Notes under the pieces: generated by a model
The model's input: only the letters and a program-made list of their open reading frames with translations
Told to the model about the DNA's origin: nothing
Database searches by the model: none
Source: Salinibaculum rarum
GTDB lineage: Archaea > Halobacteriota > Halobacteria > Halobacteriales > Haloarculaceae
Reading direction: 5' to 3'
Assembly: GCF_030505615.1 (NCBI RefSeq)
Contig: NZ_CP129992.1
Location: forward strand, 868,001 to 932,000
Length of the DNA: 64,000 bases
Part shown: positions 62,901 to 64,000 of the stretch, in pieces
Layout: each line of letters starts with the position of its first letter
How positions within the stretch are numbered: the first letter of the stretch is position 1
Position numbers and translations under genes: made by a program

Positions 62901-64000
62901 AGATACTATCGACGACAGCATCGACAAGGCAGCGACGACCGTCGGGTCGGTCTGGCCGATTCACTCGTTCGTGACGGCCAACCCGCTTTCGGGCTTCGAG
63001 GACATGCCGTTCAGTGAGGCCGTCACTCAAGCCGGGGACCTCCTGGGCGGCCGCGGCTATCCGAGCCCGGAGACGTTCCGGGCGGCTCTTGAGGACGGGC
63101 AGATTGACCCCGAGATACTCGATTCGGAACTGGCCGAGCGCGGCTACGAGGGCGACCCCGAAACCCTGCTGGAGCGCATGGACTCCAGCGTCGAGACGGA
63201 GACTCCGAGTACCGACGCTGAGCGGGTCGACCACGTGCTGACGAAGTGGCTGTCGGCGTTCCTCGACGAAGGCCAGGCCCAATGGCCGATGCCGAACCGC
63301 GAGGACGGATTCTACAGCGCCTTCCGGTCGGTGGCCGCGTACGACGACCAGATTCCCGACGAGGGGGTCGTCGCCGACCTGCCGGCGTCGCCAATCGAGA
63401 CTATCGAGTCGGTGCTGGAGCCGTACCCCGAGAGCCAGCGGGTACCCATCTTCGAGGAGCAGTTCGCCGCGCTCCCTGGCTGGGCCGGCTTCATCAAACA
63501 ACGCGTTGCCGGCGACGGTGCGTGGCAGTCCACGTACCCAATCACGCTCGATGGCTACCTCGCCGCTCGCCTCGCGCTACTGGACGCCTTCGGTGTCGGT
63601 ATCGAGCCGTCGATTGGCCTCGACAGCACCGAGTCCGAGGCGGCCGACGACCTCGCCGAAGCGTTCCTGAGTGCGTGGGAGGCGAGCTATCGCAGTGACC
63701 TCGTCGAGCGCGTCGCCGCCGAGAGCGAGACCCTCGCCGACAGCGACTCCTCCGGTCGCCCGGACGCCCAGATGGTCTTCTGTATCGACACGCGCTCGGA
63801 GATACTCCGCCGTCACATCGAGGCCACGGGCGACTACGAGACCCACGGCTACGCTGGCTTCTTCGGTATCCCGATGGAGTACCACGGCTACGACGCCGAC
63901 GTGTCGGTCGACGCCTGCCCGCCGATTCTCGACTCCCAGCACCACATTGCGGAGCTACCCACAGACGAGGACGCACAGGCGAGCCACGACCGCTGGTCGC
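62890..64000 (+). CDS. dabA: DabA (UPF0753) inorganic carbon transporter subunit, partial
   Basis: The ATG at 62890 opens a frame that continues past the right edge; 370 residues are visible of about 800 expected. SVWPIHSFVTANPLSGFEDM is the DUF2309 start, and MVFCIDTRSEILRRHIE (about 295) contains the Cys-x-Asp zinc site of the carbonic-anhydrase-like fold. In bacteria DabA with DabB draws inorganic carbon into the cell. Confidence 0.93.
   Translation, partial: MSTEDTIDDSIDKAATTVGSVWPIHSFVTANPLSGFEDMPFSEAVTQAGDLLGGRGYPSPETFRAALEDGQIDPEILDSELAERGYEGDPETLLERMDSSVETETPSTDAERVDHVLTKWLSAFLDEGQAQWPMPNREDGFYSAFRSVAAYDDQIPDEGVVADLPASPIETIESVLEPYPESQRVPIFEEQFAALPGWAGFIKQRVAGDGAWQSTYPITLDGYLAARLALLDAFGVGIEPSIGLDSTESEAADDLAEAFLSAWEASYRSDLVERVAAESETLADSDSSGRPDAQMVFCIDTRSEILRRHIEATGDYETHGYAGFFGIPMEYHGYDADVSVDACPPILDSQHHIAELPTDEDAQASHDRWS

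Noticed and set aside
1-64000. CRISPR array, IS element or prophage
   Set aside because: No regularly spaced repeats, no transposase or integrase motifs and no phage structural genes were seen on either strand.

Overview
The window is chromosomal DNA from a halophilic archaeon (class Halobacteria, order not resolved). Signs of this are the high GC content, the Asp/Glu-rich proteins, many start codons close to TATA-like boxes, twin-arginine lipoproteins, HTH-10 (bacterio-opsin activator type) regulators, and archaeal information genes: thermosome, eIF1A, RIO1/RIO2 kinases, a Kae1-Bud32 fusion, S24e, S27ae, L15e, tRNase Z and archaeal SepF. I saw no rRNA, tRNA, CRISPR array, transposase or phage module. 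Genes are packed on both strands.

Layout. 1-8.3 kb: a YihY-type membrane protein, glutamine synthetase with a divergent Lrp regulator, a TetR-MATE efflux operon with a perfect operator palindrome, a predicted pseudokinase and a Tat lipoprotein. 8.3-14.3 kb: an orphan nuclease-fold-like protein, the thermosome, a cyclase-family hydrolase, the eIF1A-RIO1-KH (Dim2-like) cluster and a 57-residue protein at 14105-14278. 14.4-21.2 kb: DUF460 protein and tRNase Z, a second DUF4382 lipoprotein, a TrkA-type potassium regulator, a 31-residue ORF coupled to a PIN-like protein, and a PAS histidine kinase. 21.2-28.2 kb: a minus-strand series S24e, S27ae, VOC dioxygenase, Kae1-Bud32, DUF2298, DUF5808 and RdgB. 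28.2-38.2 kb: a double KaiC ATPase, a site-2 protease and a rhomboid protease tail to tail, an RFC-like AAA protein, a GAF/HTH-10 regulator, RIO2 and a SprT metallopeptidase. 38.2-47 kb: L15e with a foldable leader, HicB-HicA, a methyltransferase, a large Tat protein, another HTH-10 regulator and an RNB nuclease. 47-53.1 kb: PUA protein, MFS transporter, SepF, an ABC exporter and DUF proteins. 53.1-64 kb: a second glutamine synthetase, a rhodanese-MBL protein, a BtuF-like protein, UbaA-type E1, an M32 carboxypeptidase, and an Lrp regulator beside a DabB-DabA inorganic-carbon transporter that runs off the right edge.

The most unusual structure is a family of three related non-coding elements. 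Each begins 6-8 nt after the stop codon of a core gene (thermosome, S27ae, L15e). They share nested stems that differ between copies by compensating base changes, and each lies between a core gene and an accessory-looking gene. Two glutamine synthetase genes about 51 kb apart, in opposite orientation, share a 116-bp identical tract. Other leads are a four-hairpin intergenic region at 51.3-51.43 kb, a foldable 98-nt leader before L15e, and two GTG-start regulatory genes each overlapped by a short upstream ORF.
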